Assembly: GCA_964017185.1 (NCBI GenBank)
Contig: OZ024883.1
Location: forward strand, 40,974,395-41,038,394
Reading direction: 5' to 3'
Source of the DNA: Rugalucina vietnamica
Lineage: Eukaryota; Mollusca; Bivalvia; Lucinida; Lucinidae
Length of the DNA: 64,000 nucleotides
Of the stretch, positions 48,505 to 59,968 are shown piece by piece. Made by a program: the position numbers and the translations under genes. Under the pieces are notes generated by a model. That model did no database searches and was not told where the DNA came from. It saw nothing but the letters and a program-made list of their open reading frames with translations. The stretch's first letter is position 1. Each line of letters begins with the position of its first letter.

Positions 48505-48747
48505 ATATGAGCCACCACATTAGAAAACCAACAATTTGCATATGCAAAAACAAAGGCGCAGATCAGCTGTGCAGTAACTGCACAGCTGATCAGCGCCTTT
48601 GGTTTCGCTGCACGGTTAGTACAATTCCGCTTCTTGTTAAATCTGAAATTTCAAGCTTCTAGCTCTCCTCTGTTACTGTACAGGCCAGTGTATATCGGGC
48701 TTGGTCGAAAACTCAGACTTTTGATTTCTCACGCAGAGGCTCGATAT
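48505..48747 (+). mobile_element. Foldback MITE, family A, copy 5
   Basis: The hairpin differs from copy 1 but its arms stay complementary: CAGCTGTGCAGTAACTGCAC + AGCTG. This compensatory change keeps the foldback. The right end is degraded (CGCAGAGGCTCGATAT). Confidence 0.85.
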
Positions 48748-51410
48748 TCGAGTCATGATGACATACTGAACGAATTCTAGTTTCTATAATACCTTTTTTC
48801 ATGTTATTGGTTTGAACAGAAACATCAATTAAAATTGCAACAGATTGATTGTGAAAAGATTGCGATTAGCAGTAGTATGTCCATGTAAAAGATTACTTTA
48901 TCTTGACTTAAGAAGCTGCAACAGGTTTTTATTTTAATGAATACTATCGCAAATCGAAGTTTACAACTAATTATTCATATCAAGAAGAGATGAAATATCT
49001 ATTGCGATATCAGTTGTTGTAGAATGAATATTTTATTGTTCGATGCATGTATTTTAGAGGGAGGCAAGGGCGGATGTCATTTTCCGATATGTACAGTAAC
49101 CGCTTCGCCTAGTCACCACTATATTTTATGCTATTTAGGTAAGCACGATCATTCTTAAGTAAGTACAATAGAAGAGGAAGTTACTCAAATGTAACACTAT
49201 AACTGTAACTGTTTATTCCTTAATTGTATATTATAACGTATAATGGTTACAAGCGTGGTCACTAAATCGGAAAATGGACCCAGAACATAACTGTTTAGAG
49301 AGTCTGATCGTCCATATTTCTGCATCAGGTCGAATTTCTTTGCCTATGAAACTAATAAACTGAGAGTATCTCGCTGCACTATCCATGCGATCGGCGATCG
49401 GCCCTGCGATAGAGATACAGATGTATCTCTACATACGATACTAATTCGTATTTTTTTGTTTTCTCCATTTTTATTTAGGACTACCGGTTGCCAGTTTTGT
49501 ATTCGAAGCAGTTTGTCTAGCAAACCTTCCATTTTGAAGGTTTCAATAGCTTTAAAAAGACTCCTCATCTGTCATTTATTTCCCGGTAGCAAACACAAAA
49601 GACCTGTACAAGGCATATATGGTCATGCAATGATTAGATAATTTTGCTTCATTGGCTACACAACAGCTTGCTCAGTGGGACATTTGTATGCAAACGTACG
49701 CCCACATCAACAAAATGGTTCTTGTGCTTCGACTAGACCTGTTAAATATCAGGCGGTGTATGCATCCACTAGTTACCATGCGGCATATGATTAGTCAAGG
49801 CCCGAACATGTAACTTTATGCGCGCACCAAGAAAAATAGTTGCTTGGACAGAAATACTCCATGAATGACCTGTTAACTTTGTCGAATTGGCGAAAATGGT
49901 TTTAACGCGCACTACTGTCACAATTGCAATTTACGTTTTCTGATTTTTTTTTTTTTTTGTAACGTTATCAAAACTGTGTTTCGCGATAGCGTTTGACAAG
50001 GACCGATAACAATCGTTTGTGGAACTACATACGGTTATCTACAGATATAAACTAGATAGAGCAATATGCGTATATATGGCCTTGCCCCTCCCGACATATG
50101 TATGTGAGATTTATGTCTGATTTCAAGGTCTTTTACACATGTCATTGCACTTTGTTCAGCGAAGTACAAAAAAGTCGCTCCTTGCTTAAGGGCGAAATGA
50201 CCCGCCTAGACATTTTCAAGGGCATTAATTTGCTCGGCCAAATGCAAATTGTGGTTGTTTCATGGCTTGGTACATAACACTATGAGTAAATTATGAGCTA
50301 AGTCTGAGCCTGGAGCTAGGGATGTTAAGCTACTTGTTCACGGGGATGATGCATCAGTAGTTTTCTCTTTCTTTTTCCATTTCATACTTTTTGTTTTTCT
50401 TTCCTTTTTGTTTGTATTACGTTTACATTCTACGAGCTAAAACAAAGACTATTAACCGATTTTATGGAGATATCCGAGTTCAAGATAGCTGAGTGGCCAC
50501 CTTTTGAAAAACAGCTGTTACCTTTGCCATTATAGTCTTGCGCATTTTTCGTTTGGTTTCAATATCGTGCATTTGTTTATGATTATATCAGTTCCTGGTC
50601 GTTGCTTACTTGCTTGACGTCTTTTCATCTTTTGATGCACCAGGAAATAAAATATTTCATACCTAATCTCCAACGCTATATCTGGTCTGAAACTGGCATA
50701 TCAGTTGAGGCCAAGAGGAAATGGTGAAAGTAGAATCCTAGATCTGAAAGAGTCACATTGCCTTGTCATGATTGCATCGTAAAGTACAAAAAAGTTATTT
50801 GCGCGACGTCTGAGCTTTGAAGCTTGATATGACATAGTTTTGAATGGAAGCCTTTTCGTGAAAAAGACCCCTGCATGAATTTGTGGAATAGTTTGTAGAT
50901 TATAAAAATTAACATTCAGGTCATGTGTGTAAAAAGTAACCACACAGAACGGCATAAGCTGTCGACATAATGCATGATGCAAAGTGTTAAATGTAGTGGT
51001 AACGGATAGAATTTGCAGTATTTGACACAGAAAAACGCCATTTTGTCATAACTGGATAAATTGATCGCATCCTAGAATTGAAATAAGACTTTAATAAGCA
51101 GGCACAATGTGCCAACTGTTATTCAAGATTATGCCAGGACGGAGAAAACCCTATACATCGATGATTTTTGTCCTTGAAGAAATTGAGGAGCAGCCTGCTA
51201 GACCGTGGAGCTTCAATGAGTCGCAATTGCGCCCAAAAGTGCCACTTTCTTTAATTGCTGCTCACAGAACAGAACCAATGAAGATTCGAATCAGGAGCGC
51301 GCGCGCACACAAGAGCGGATATCAGTGGCCACCATTTTGTACGCTGTCTTGCATCTTGGCATATCTGTATTTTGTGATTGATCGAGCTTTTTCGTTCCAT
51401 ATTTAATTAC
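48748..51410. other. Gene-free stretch, nothing recognised
   Basis: No long open frame, RNA gene or window repeat was recognised. A short T run lies near 49947-49959. Confidence 0.3.
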
Positions 51411-51660
51411 TATTTGAGCCGCGACGAGAGAAAACCGATTGTCTGGATTTCCGACCAGTTTGGACACAAACCGAGCTGTACAAGCTCAGAGGATGGCTAG
51501 AGGCTGAATTTTGGATTTAGAAAGTAAAGGAATTGTACTATCCGTTCCGTATAGCGAAAACAAAGGCGCTGATCAGCTTCGCAGTTACTACGAAGCTGAT
51601 CTGCGCCTTTGTTTTCGCATATGCAAAATATTGGTTTTCTCATGACGCTGCTCATTTAAT
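51411..51660 (-). mobile_element. Foldback MITE, family A, copy 6
   Basis: Inverted copy with the central hairpin at about 51570-51602. The flanks are similar on both sides (ATTTAATTACTATTT at 51401-51415 and ATTTAATTATTATTT at 51654-51668), which may be a target duplication with one change or chance AT-rich similarity. Confidence 0.85.
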
Positions 51661-52608
51661 TATTATTTATTGTAAATGATTTAACCATATTACACTTCAT
51701 TGAAGCTAACTTAATAGAACATAAGTCGACCAGATTATATGGAACGCCATTTGTACTTCGACCGTCTCAAAGCAATTTGAATGTAGTAAGTTCATGCTAA
51801 TGTATTGCTCATTGCTATTTCTATTTTTCTCCAATTTAAATCTGTACTAGTGTATTTCTGTGTCCGTTTACGTATTTTTAATTCGTTGTCGTAAATATAC
51901 TGCAAAGCTATAATAGAAACAGAAACAGAAGTTTATTTAAGACTATGTCATTTTGCTGTTAATCGTATTATTTTTGTTATGTACTTGTACCAGTGCCGAA
52001 GATCTTCCAGTTAACACATAAAATTGCTTAAAACGTTTAAATTAATGTAGAAAAACAAACGATTTTCGACTGTGAGTCGCGAATTCTACAGCAGTCTCCC
52101 CTGATCTATTTATAGACATCTTTTCAATTTTCCATAGAAAAAAATGAAGTACTTTTTGATTCTGCGTACTTTAACAAATAGAATATTCATAATTTATGGC
52201 ATATATGCTAGAAAAGATCTAACATAAGTTAGAATAACAGTTTTGCAGTTTTGCTGAATTTTCATTTTCGACCAAGGGCTGAATATATCCCATTTCCGTC
52301 AGTATGGAGAGGTTAAACGGAATACCGATGGAAATATTCTGTCTAACATAGCTCATCGTCTTTAATAGTCTGGCACAGATGGCAATTCATAAGAAGTAAA
52401 CATTAAAAAGTGCTTGGTGGCAAACTGCAAGAATCCTTTGCAAATGTATATATAGCCCCCATACTCTTTCTCAAACGGATCAAGTTCACTATTGGGAATT
52501 AACTTGCAAAGTTTTTTTTTTAATTAAAAAATATAATCTACATAAACTTTTAAAGAAAGCGCCACAAGTAAAGAAAACAAATAAGCTTGTTAGAATTTAA
52601 AATATGTA
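51661..52608. other. Gene-free stretch with repeat D copy 2
   Basis: Only the repeat D copy at about 52300-52360 is recognised here. Confidence 0.35.
52300..52360. repeat. Short dispersed repeat D, copy 2
   Basis: GTATGGAGAGGTTAAACGGA followed by ATACCGATGGAAATATTCTG is the near complement of 25845-25905. Confidence 0.6.
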
Positions 52609-52762
52609 GTAATTACCCGCTGAGTGACAGGTGGGTATGATATTTTCCTGACCTGTCCAGCCAAATGCATGCACCGAGAGCCCGAAGGGCTCGAGGTGCA
52701 TGTATTTGGATGGACAGGTCAGGAAAATATCATGCCCACCTGTCGCGAAGCGGGTAATTAAC
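52609..52762. repeat. 150 bp near-perfect palindrome
   Basis: The arms start GTAATTACCCGC and return as GCGGGTAATTAAC. Between them are matching blocks ATATTTTCCTGACCTGTCC and its complement, and TGCATGCACC/GGTGCATGTA, around the centre CCGAAGGG. No second copy was noticed. It is probably a single foldback insertion. Confidence 0.8.
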
Positions 52763-53537
52763 TTACCTTATGACCCCACAAAGTGAAATTACAGTGTGTA
52801 AGACCTACACAACGATAATTAACACTAGTAAAATGATTTTTCTCGCGGCGTAACTATTGACCCGAACACTGCACGTGCAAAACGAGGAAGCTTCTCCACT
52901 GCACCGCTTCGCTATTGTCAAAAATAGATCATAAAGGAGTATTTTCCCTTGTGCGTTTAAAACATTGAGACATTATTTTTATTGGTTCTCTTTAGCATTT
53001 TTTCTCTCAAAGATATTAACCAACAATAGGCATTATATTTTATCGAAACAGTTTACAGACTGGGTGGTCAATATAAATGATCTCTTATATATGCAAAAAG
53101 CAAACTACCACTTCGTAATGATTTTCAGATAGGTATATATTGTGTGTGTATGTTTGTATTGCAGGTTTGAAACTCAGGTTGAAACCCTCGGATCTAACTT
53201 ACCCAGGTCCACATGGTCAGTTAGGGGACCGCAGACGAAATGCCCAGCTGTATTTAAGAGATACAGTTTCATCGTTTCTAATTATCATAATCGCAATGCA
53301 AAAATAAGTGAAATTGGTTTCTGATTCGTTGTTCTTGCACAACAATAACCCACTAACCATAATCTGCGAATCTGAAACCAACTTCCTTGAGAGAATACTC
53401 TCAGCTCTACGTAACTGATCAGTGTCCAGCAATCGATATTCACGCGCAGTGGACAACTATTCACTAGATAGTTTTTCAGTTCACAAACAAGAAGTTAAAA
53501 TCTTTATATTGGATTCATTGTAAAAAGAAATTTTAAC

Positions 53538-53640
53538 CACCTGTCTGGAGGTAAGGAAAGTCACTTTCACCACCTGTCTGGGGGTAAGGAAAGTGACTTT
53601 CCTCACCTTCAGACAGGTGTGAAACAACTTTCACCACCTG
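53538..53640. repeat. Hairpin with an extra direct arm
   Basis: CACCTGTCTGGAGGTAAGGA and CACCTGTCTGGGGGTAAGGA occur in tandem. They are followed by the inverted arm TTTCCTCACCTTCAGACAGG, so one arm pairs with either of two direct copies. Confidence 0.75.
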
Positions 53641-54671
53641 GAAAACTGACCATAACATCGCACTTGCAATACAGTATGAAAAATAATTTCATATGCGTTA
53701 CATTGAAGTCATAAGGTAACTTTTGTTAAATGGACAGTAGAAAGTCAGTATTTTTGTTAACAAAGTTTAGCCAACTATTTCTAGCTAAAAGCTAGTATGC
53801 AATACATCCTTTGCATAGACAGACAATAATGTCGTCCCATAGAATTGATCTTTGAAGCCAAATCAAGCGGAATGCTTCATTCTTCGACAAACCCGGGTTG
53901 CTTTCTATGTTCAAGAGCCAATTTAGCAGTCTGATGCTCAGATTTTACGCCCGATTTATCTAAGGCGAAGGCGGAGAAAGGCATTATAGGTATATACAAT
54001 GCTGCAACAGGGATTTGGCGTGATATTCCCGGGGTCATTGCATGTTCAAACAAACTTAATGTCAGAATGTGCAATGTGAGCACTCAGAACAGCACAGTTT
54101 CTTAGATATTTTGTCCCAAAGTCACCATTTGACCCACTGGGTGAATCTACTATTTGTAATTTTTACATGTATTGCTACATTCTGACCGAATGCATTTTAC
54201 ATGAAATATAGCGCGCATTACATGGTGTTGGTTTTGCCATGCTAGAAATCACGCTGACCACAGAAACTTAAGCATGCTGTTCAGCAAACTGAGCACGCTG
54301 CAGGACGTCATTGAATATTTGCGTGATCTATTCAAGTAAGCAAACACTTCACGCTAATTCTGTATCAGATTCAAAAAGCAGAAAATTTGCATCATGAGTA
54401 TTTGTGGTCAATGCATTTTCGTTTCTTTGAAATTATGCTTGCATTTTCCGACATGCATTTTAAAGAAAGGTACATAAAGGTAACGGGACGCATCATAAGG
54501 AAAAGGAAAAGAAACAGTCGCAGTTGGCCAATGGGATCTGGGAAATTCATGCGGGATGCTCCAGCTTTCTTCGTGTGTCGTTTGTAGCCAAAATCGGCTA
54601 TATCCCACAATTCAAAGCGTCAAATGCGAGAGATCAAGATGAGGTATCGTCTGATCTCGCGAGAATGAGAC
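53641..54671. other. Gene-free stretch, nothing recognised
   Basis: Short open frames on both strands only; no domain or repeat is recognised. Confidence 0.3.
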
Positions 54672-54957
54672 TATACCATCACGCTAACATGTCCTTGTAA
54701 TATATACCCCGTTATACCACACCTTTATATGGTCAAAATGGGGTTTACAGGTGTTTTCCCCCTTATTTTTGCTCTAAAACATAGATTGTGGGTACTCGTT
54801 TAAACTGCCTCGGCGAGGCGGTTCTATAGTCCTAACATGTACCCACAATTGATGTTTTGAGCAAGAATACTAAAATTATCTAAATTTTTCAATGAAATTT
54901 TCATCATTTTGGAAGAAGCAAAAATCGTATATTACATGGACGAGTTTTCGTAATGCC
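54672..54957 (-). mobile_element. Foldback MITE, family B, diverged copy 7
   Basis: Begins ACCATCACGCTAACATGTCC and ends ATGGACGAGTTTTCGTAATG. The palindrome carries an insertion, CTATAGTCCTAAC, and several substitutions. Confidence 0.8.
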
Positions 54958-55240
54958 GTTACCGACATATCCTCAGCCTATCACCCACATTGAACGTTCA
55001 CGTCGAGAGGTTGGATGTAATGATATATCCCCCTTGCTTTAAAGGGGTCTTTAGGCCTCTAAAAGCGTTCGCGCTGATCGTTATAAGAAATCACCTGTTT
55101 GAATAAGTCCATTTAACCCATATTTGACGAATGGATTTTCCCATTTCCCATCATTATCGTTTGGAAGAGTCCACTTTCATTTTTAGGGGCGCTAGGAGTG
55201 ATTTTTGATTTTTATCCCATTTTTCGATGAATTTTCGTTA

Positions 55241-55309
55241 AGCAAATAGAATAGCCCCAGATGGGACGCCGAGTTATGCGGCGTCACATCTGGGTCTATA
55301 CTGTTTGCT
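55241..55309. repeat. 69 bp hairpin
   Basis: AGCAAATAGAATAGCCCCAG / ATGGGACGCC pairs with GGCGTCACATCTGGG / TCTATACTGTTTGCT around the loop GAGTTATGC. Small and isolated. Confidence 0.7.
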
Positions 55310-55383
55310 AATGTCCCATAAAAAGGATACCATACTTTTTGCTATAAGCTCTTTTTTGTATTGTTATTTTTACCTATGTTTTA

Positions 55384-56124
55384 AGGCCTTGTTTTCACGG
55401 ACAATTTTTCTTCGACAAAGTAGGGTTGTTGCAGAAAAATATGCTCGTGTAAATTCAATTCTGTGGCAAAGTTTCACTGTAAAATTACAGTAATTATTCT
55501 CTTTGGCTCCATGTTGCCAAATCTATAGGGTCACTGAAGAGGCTTAAGTAGCCGAAACCGCGGTATGGCCCATCCGCTTTCTCATTAATATGTTTACTGC
55601 TCTTAAAGGATCTGTTTTATTTTTATTTACTATTACTGCAGCTGGTGTTGTGCCGTGTGGCGGCCCTAAAAAGTCTCCCCGTACATCATCCATAGTGCAG
55701 ATTATATTTTCCTTTTGGCCTTTGAGACCAGCGAGGGTATTTTGAGAAATCAGAAATTTATTATCGGTTCAGACTCCTTCTCTAACCAAAGTTTAATATA
55801 TTTGGCCCCCATTTGAATAATACTAGTCTTTGCTTAGACTAGCCTGTTGAAACTTGCAAAATTACAGTAATTATTCTCTTTGGCTCCATGTTGCCAAATC
55901 TATAGGGTCACTGAAGAGGCATAAGTAGCCGAAACCGCGGTATGGCCCATCCCCTTTCTCATTAATATGTTTACTGCTCTTAAAGGATCTATTTTATTTT
56001 TATTCAAAGGTGAGCGAGCTATGTAGTATAAGTAATTTTTGCTGTGTGTGAACGCAAATTCATTACCAAAGTTTCTGTGACAAATAATCTTCGTCAAAGA
56101 AAAATTGTCCGTGGAAACTTGGCC
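55384..56124. mobile_element. Candidate 740 bp TIR element with internal direct repeats
   Basis: The ends are inverted: GGCCTTGTTTTCACGGACAA left and, complemented, GGCCAAGTTTCCACGGACAA right, with the match continuing over about 45 bp. Inside, a ~150 bp block (AATTACAGTAATTATTCTCT onward) occurs twice, at about 55480 and 55858, with few changes. No coding capacity and no certain target duplication. Confidence 0.65.
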
Positions 56125-56243
56125 TATATTAACGGCGTTTTATACTTTGGTTTAGTTTGAACTGGTTCTGCTCAGGAAAGTTGAGTTATCTGTGAGACTC
56201 ATTGGGCTTTCACCTTACCGAGTTACACATTTCAAACACATTT

Positions 56244-56380
56244 CAAAGACATTCAACTATAACTTTATATGTTAGCCACGTTTTGCATCAAAGACATTCA
56301 ACTATAACTTTATATGTTAGCCACGTTTTGCATCAAAGACATTCAACTATAACTTTATATGTTAGCCACATTTTGCATTC
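56244..56380. repeat. 45 bp tandem repeat, three copies
   Basis: Three nearly identical units begin CAAAGACATTCAACTATAAC at 56244, 56289 and 56334. The period of 45 keeps the + strand frame open, giving a 15-residue repeat (RHSTITLYVSHVLHQ). There is no sign of a real gene around it. Confidence 0.9.
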
Positions 56381-56399
56381 GAAAAGCCATTAGTCAAAT

Positions 56400-57236
56400 A
56401 TAACTTATTCATAAACTTTCTGAGTTTATACAAAGTTTATTTCAAATTGATAAAATACCATTCTGTCCCTATTATCAATCAAGAAGTCGAATATTAGTTT
56501 ATCCAATGCTGTTAAAACAAATAAGTTTGTCTTAAAATGTCAATATAACATTGATAATTTGATAAAAGTCGGTGTCACTTCAAAATATGAATCATATTCG
56601 CTCACACCTGGGACAACTTATGTAGATTATGCTTGTCAAAATCTGCAATTATAACTCTTCTTCAGAATTATTAATTTGCCTTAGTTGTGATCTGAATAAG
56701 ATTATAAGGTCCTTGTACGTTAAAACAATGGTATTAAATAAGGCAGGTTCGTACATTTGTCGGGGTCACTCTGAGGATGTTTTTGTCAGCATGTATGTCG
56801 AGCTTAAGGGTACCATGACTCATGTTAAAACGAGTCCCCATAATGTCCCAAATGACATCTTGATACGGCACAATATACATGGATCTGAGGTTATAAGAGA
56901 TTTTGTCCAGTATCCCATCGCCTTCTCCTGTGGAAGAAGGTGGTGGAAGAAGCTGGCGGAAGAAGATCATGGTAGAAGGTGGTGGAAGAAGATCATGATA
57001 GAAGGTGGTGGAAGATGCAGATTTTCATAACCAAACCTGAAATATAAACATATACAAGCAATAGCCAGGAAATTGCACAACCCGAAACAACTATCTGTGT
57101 AAAACGCAATATTAGATGAAAACATTGAACACTCAGTAGTACTGGCCTGAAATTAAAATCTGATATCATGGAACCATCATGGAAGTTATGTACTTTGTCT
57201 GTTCTTGGCTTGTACTGTATTAACTTTGTGGCTAAA
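56400..57236. other. Gene-free stretch with a GGTGGAAGAA-type repeat
   Basis: A purine-rich repeat of GGTGGAAGAAG and GATCATGGTAGAA units lies at about 56935-57015. The open frame 56629-57030 covers it but otherwise has no recognisable domain, so I do not call it a gene. Confidence 0.4.
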
Positions 57237-57526
57237 CATTACGAAAACATGCCCATGCAATATACAGATATTTTTTAGAAGAAAAAATTGAAAATTTCCT
57301 TGAAAATAAAATAAAAAATATTTCTGCTCAAAACCGTACATTTTGGATACATGTTAGAACCGCCTCGCCGAGGCGGTTCTAACGAGTACCCACAATGAAT
57401 GTGGGTACTCGTTAGAACCTGATCAAAAATAAGAAAAAAAATAGGTAAACCCCTGCATACCCTAGTTTTGCTATATAAAAGTGGGGTTCAAGGGGGTATA
57501 CATCTCACGGATATGTTTTCCTGGTG
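57237..57526 (+). mobile_element. Foldback MITE, family B, copy 8, altered centre
   Basis: After the palindrome, CGAGTACCCACAATGAATGTGGGTACTCG forms a second small palindrome (described as arms CGAGTACCCACA/TGTGGGTACTCG). The right arm is therefore duplicated in inverted form. Confidence 0.85.
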
Positions 57527-57703
57527 GATCATTGTTGGCAATATTGTCAAGTTATGCAGAATTCTAGACATTGTAGCGCTATGTTAATGTTGTATCCACG
57601 CCCTACGAAATCATGTAACACTCGAATTGGTATCATTTGAGTGTTACTTTAAACGGGATGAAACATTTGTTTAAGCCTGTTATCAGTTGTTTCAAACAGA
57701 ATA

Positions 57704-57982
57704 CATTACGAAAACTTGCCCATGCAATATACAGAGATTATTTAAGTTGTAAAAAATGAAAATTTTCAGTTGAAAACTTTTGATATTTGCTTTATTTTTG
57801 CTCAAAACATAGATTCTGGGCACACGTTAGAACCGCCTCGCCGAGGCGGTTCTAACGAGTACCCACAATCTATGTTTTGGATCAAAAATAAGAAAAATAG
57901 GTATACCCCTGCATACCCCATTTATTCTATATAAAAAGTGGGGTTTAAGGGGGTATATATTGCACGGGCATGTTTTCCTGAT
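57704..57982 (+). mobile_element. Foldback MITE, family B, copy 9
   Basis: A complete copy, CATTACGAAAACTTGCCCAT to GGCATGTTTTCCTGATG, with an intact palindrome and CTATATAAAAAGTGGGG. Confidence 0.9.
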
Positions 57983-58269
57983 GAGTTGTTTTATGTTTAT
58001 ACATCTTTGGAAAATTATACAAAATTGCAACCGTTATTATCAAAAGTTTATAAAATTCCATAAATATTCATATCGCAATCCGTAACTTAGTATGATGTTA
58101 TGCCTCCGTGTTTAAAGCCCAGGTATTGTTTAAATTTGAACGAAAATGTCAAACAATTGGCAACAAATTTTGATGAATTTGCAATTTATTACATCTAAAG
58201 ATAAAACAATAGATTGATGTTTGACTTTAAGTGTTGTCATCAACCAGATGTGCCAATGTTGGGAATTTA

Positions 58270-58788
58270 CATTACGAAAACTTGCTCGTGCAATATACAG
58301 AGTCTTTTTTGTTTGTAAAAAATCTAAAATTTCAATAGATGTTTTTTCTTATTTTGGCTCAAAACATAGCTGAGGCGGTTCTAACGAGTACCTACAATCT
58401 ATGTTTTTTTTTTTTTTTTTTTTTTTTTTTTTGATTCAGTTTTACGTCCCTTTCAAGCTTTTTCACTCATATCGAGACGAATCAATCGGTAGGTGGGGCG
58501 AAAACCGGAGTACCCGGGGAAAAACCACCTGACACACCCGCAAGCAGAACATGGCTTGTCTCACATATGAATTCGTGCTCCGTGCGAGGCGCGAACCCAC
58601 ATCGGTGAGATGATCAAATGATCAAGAGCACTGAAGTCAGCGACCTTAACCACTCGGCCACGGGGGCCGCCAAATCTATGTTTTGGAGCAAAGATAAGAA
58701 AAATAGGTATACCCCTGTATACCCCAGTTTTTCTATGTAAAAGTGGGGTTAAAGGGGGTAATTATTGCACGATCATGTTTTCATGATG
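58270..58788 (+). mobile_element. Foldback MITE, family B, copy 10, split by a SINE
   Basis: Left part 58270-58407 and right part 58673-58788 are joined in other copies. Part of the left palindrome arm is missing (ACATAGCTGAGGCGGTTC). The SINE at 58408-58672 sits between duplicated AATCTATGTTTT. Confidence 0.85.
58408..58672 (-). mobile_element. tRNA-derived SINE with poly(A) tail
   Basis: On the minus strand the head reads CGTGGCCGAGTGGTTAAGG (A box TGGCCGAGTGG), followed by GTGGGTTCGCGCC as a B-box-like sequence; the head resembles a serine/leucine-type tRNA. A central part with ACCGGAGTACCCGGGG (+ strand) follows, then GGGACGTAAAACTGAATC and an A-tail (the T run 58408-58432 on +). The target duplication AATCTATGTTTT lies at 58396-58407 and 58673-58684. 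The layout recalls V-type molluscan SINEs such as RUDI; exact family not verified. Confidence 0.85.
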
Positions 58789-58872
58789 AACTGGCAAACT
58801 ATAAAAACCGGCGTTGTCATCTGTTAATGGGCGAACGCACACCTGAATGGTGTAGACTCTGGAAGGCACATC

Positions 58873-59151
58873 ACATTATGTAAACTTGCCCATGCAATAT
58901 ACAGAGATTTTTTTCAGAAGCAAAAATTAAAATTGTCATTGGAAAAATTTTGATATATTTAATACTTTAGCTCAAAACATACATTGTGGATACATGTTAG
59001 AACCGCCTCGCTGAGGCGGTTCTAACGAATACCCACAATGTATGTTTTGATCAAAAATAAGAAAATTAGGTATTCCCCTGCAAACTCCAGTTTTTTTATA
59101 TAAAAGTGGGGTTTAAGGGGGTATACATTTCACGTACGTGTTTTCCTGATG
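58873..59151 (+). mobile_element. Foldback MITE, family B, copy 11
   Basis: A complete copy with the centre GCCTCGCTGAGGCGG. The right end is CGTGTTTTCCTGATG. The left end is changed to CATTATGTAAACTTGCCC. Confidence 0.85.
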
Positions 59152-59860
59152 TAAGTGGATTACTGTATTCGTTCTAATTAGCACACAGTGCACTTTATTT
59201 TTCAAAATAAATTAAGTTAAGGCAACAAACTATGGTTCTTATTAGCACACACTACAAATGAAAACAACACATCAACTACTGAAATAACCATGTCAAAAAT
59301 ATCAATAATGATGTCATTTAAGTGTTCCAATGGCTGCAAAATAGTATATTGAATATTGAAGGTGAAGTTGTTTTAATGCAGCTAATACCTTATTTGTGTG
59401 TAAAATTTGTATAATATATCAATATGCTGGCTTAGGAGCGTGCACATGCTTTTCGGAAACGGCCAGGGTGTGTGCTTATTAGACCATATGTGCTAATTAG
59501 AACGAATACAGCATGTCATGTAATAAATATGGTTTAACCACACATAAAAAATTATATTGCACTGACATTTTTTTTCCTGGTGATACGTCAATAATGGAAA
59601 TTAGACACAATTATCAGAATGCATTTTATCGTGGATTTTTGTCTAAAATGACATAACTAGACATAAAGTGCTAGTCATAGAGGCATCACATGAAATTTGA
59701 TTAAATTCGGTCATGTATTGTTTCTTCGGAGAAGATGTTTTAAAGTTTGGACAGAGGGCACTGATGTCGGCTTATGTCCATCCGATAAGCTAACAATGCG
59801 ATCCTTCGATGTAGGTCAAAGGCAGAAAGATTTTGATCTATTTTTTTTTCTTTAAAAATT
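59152..59860. other. Gene-free stretch with a short imperfect repeat
   Basis: GTATTCGTTCTAATTAGCAC near 59166, GGTTCTTATTAGCACACAC near 59233, and an inverted GTGCTAATTAGAACGAATAC at 59489-59508 suggest ends of a small ~345 bp inverted-repeat element at about 59166-59510. No coding signal. Confidence 0.45.
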
Positions 59861-59958
59861 ACTGCTTGAGAGTTGGACTACAAAGCGAGAGATTGTTGGT
59901 TCGAATCCCGCTGTCAAGCTGGATTGTGTCCTTGAGCTAGACACATTACCTCTCTAGA
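59861..59958 (+). repeat. SINE fragment with tRNA-type B box
   Basis: Contains GGTTCGAATCC at 59898-59908, a perfect B-box match, then CGCTGTCAAGC and TTGTGTCCTTGAGCTAGACA, a tail motif common in animal SINEs. The A box is degraded, so it is not a functional tRNA gene. Confidence 0.55.
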
Positions 59959-59968
59959 GAACTAGTTA

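Noticed and set aside
51107..51406. 99-codon + strand ORF
   Set aside because: Has a good-looking length but no recognisable motif, no neighbours in the same frame and ends at a MITE. Not supported as a gene.
56629..57030. 133-codon + strand ORF
   Set aside because: No known domain; the C-terminal third is a purine-rich DNA repeat. No splice or promoter support.
59861..59958. Possible functional tRNA gene
   Set aside because: The B box is perfect but the acceptor and D arms do not pair, and a SINE-type tail follows.
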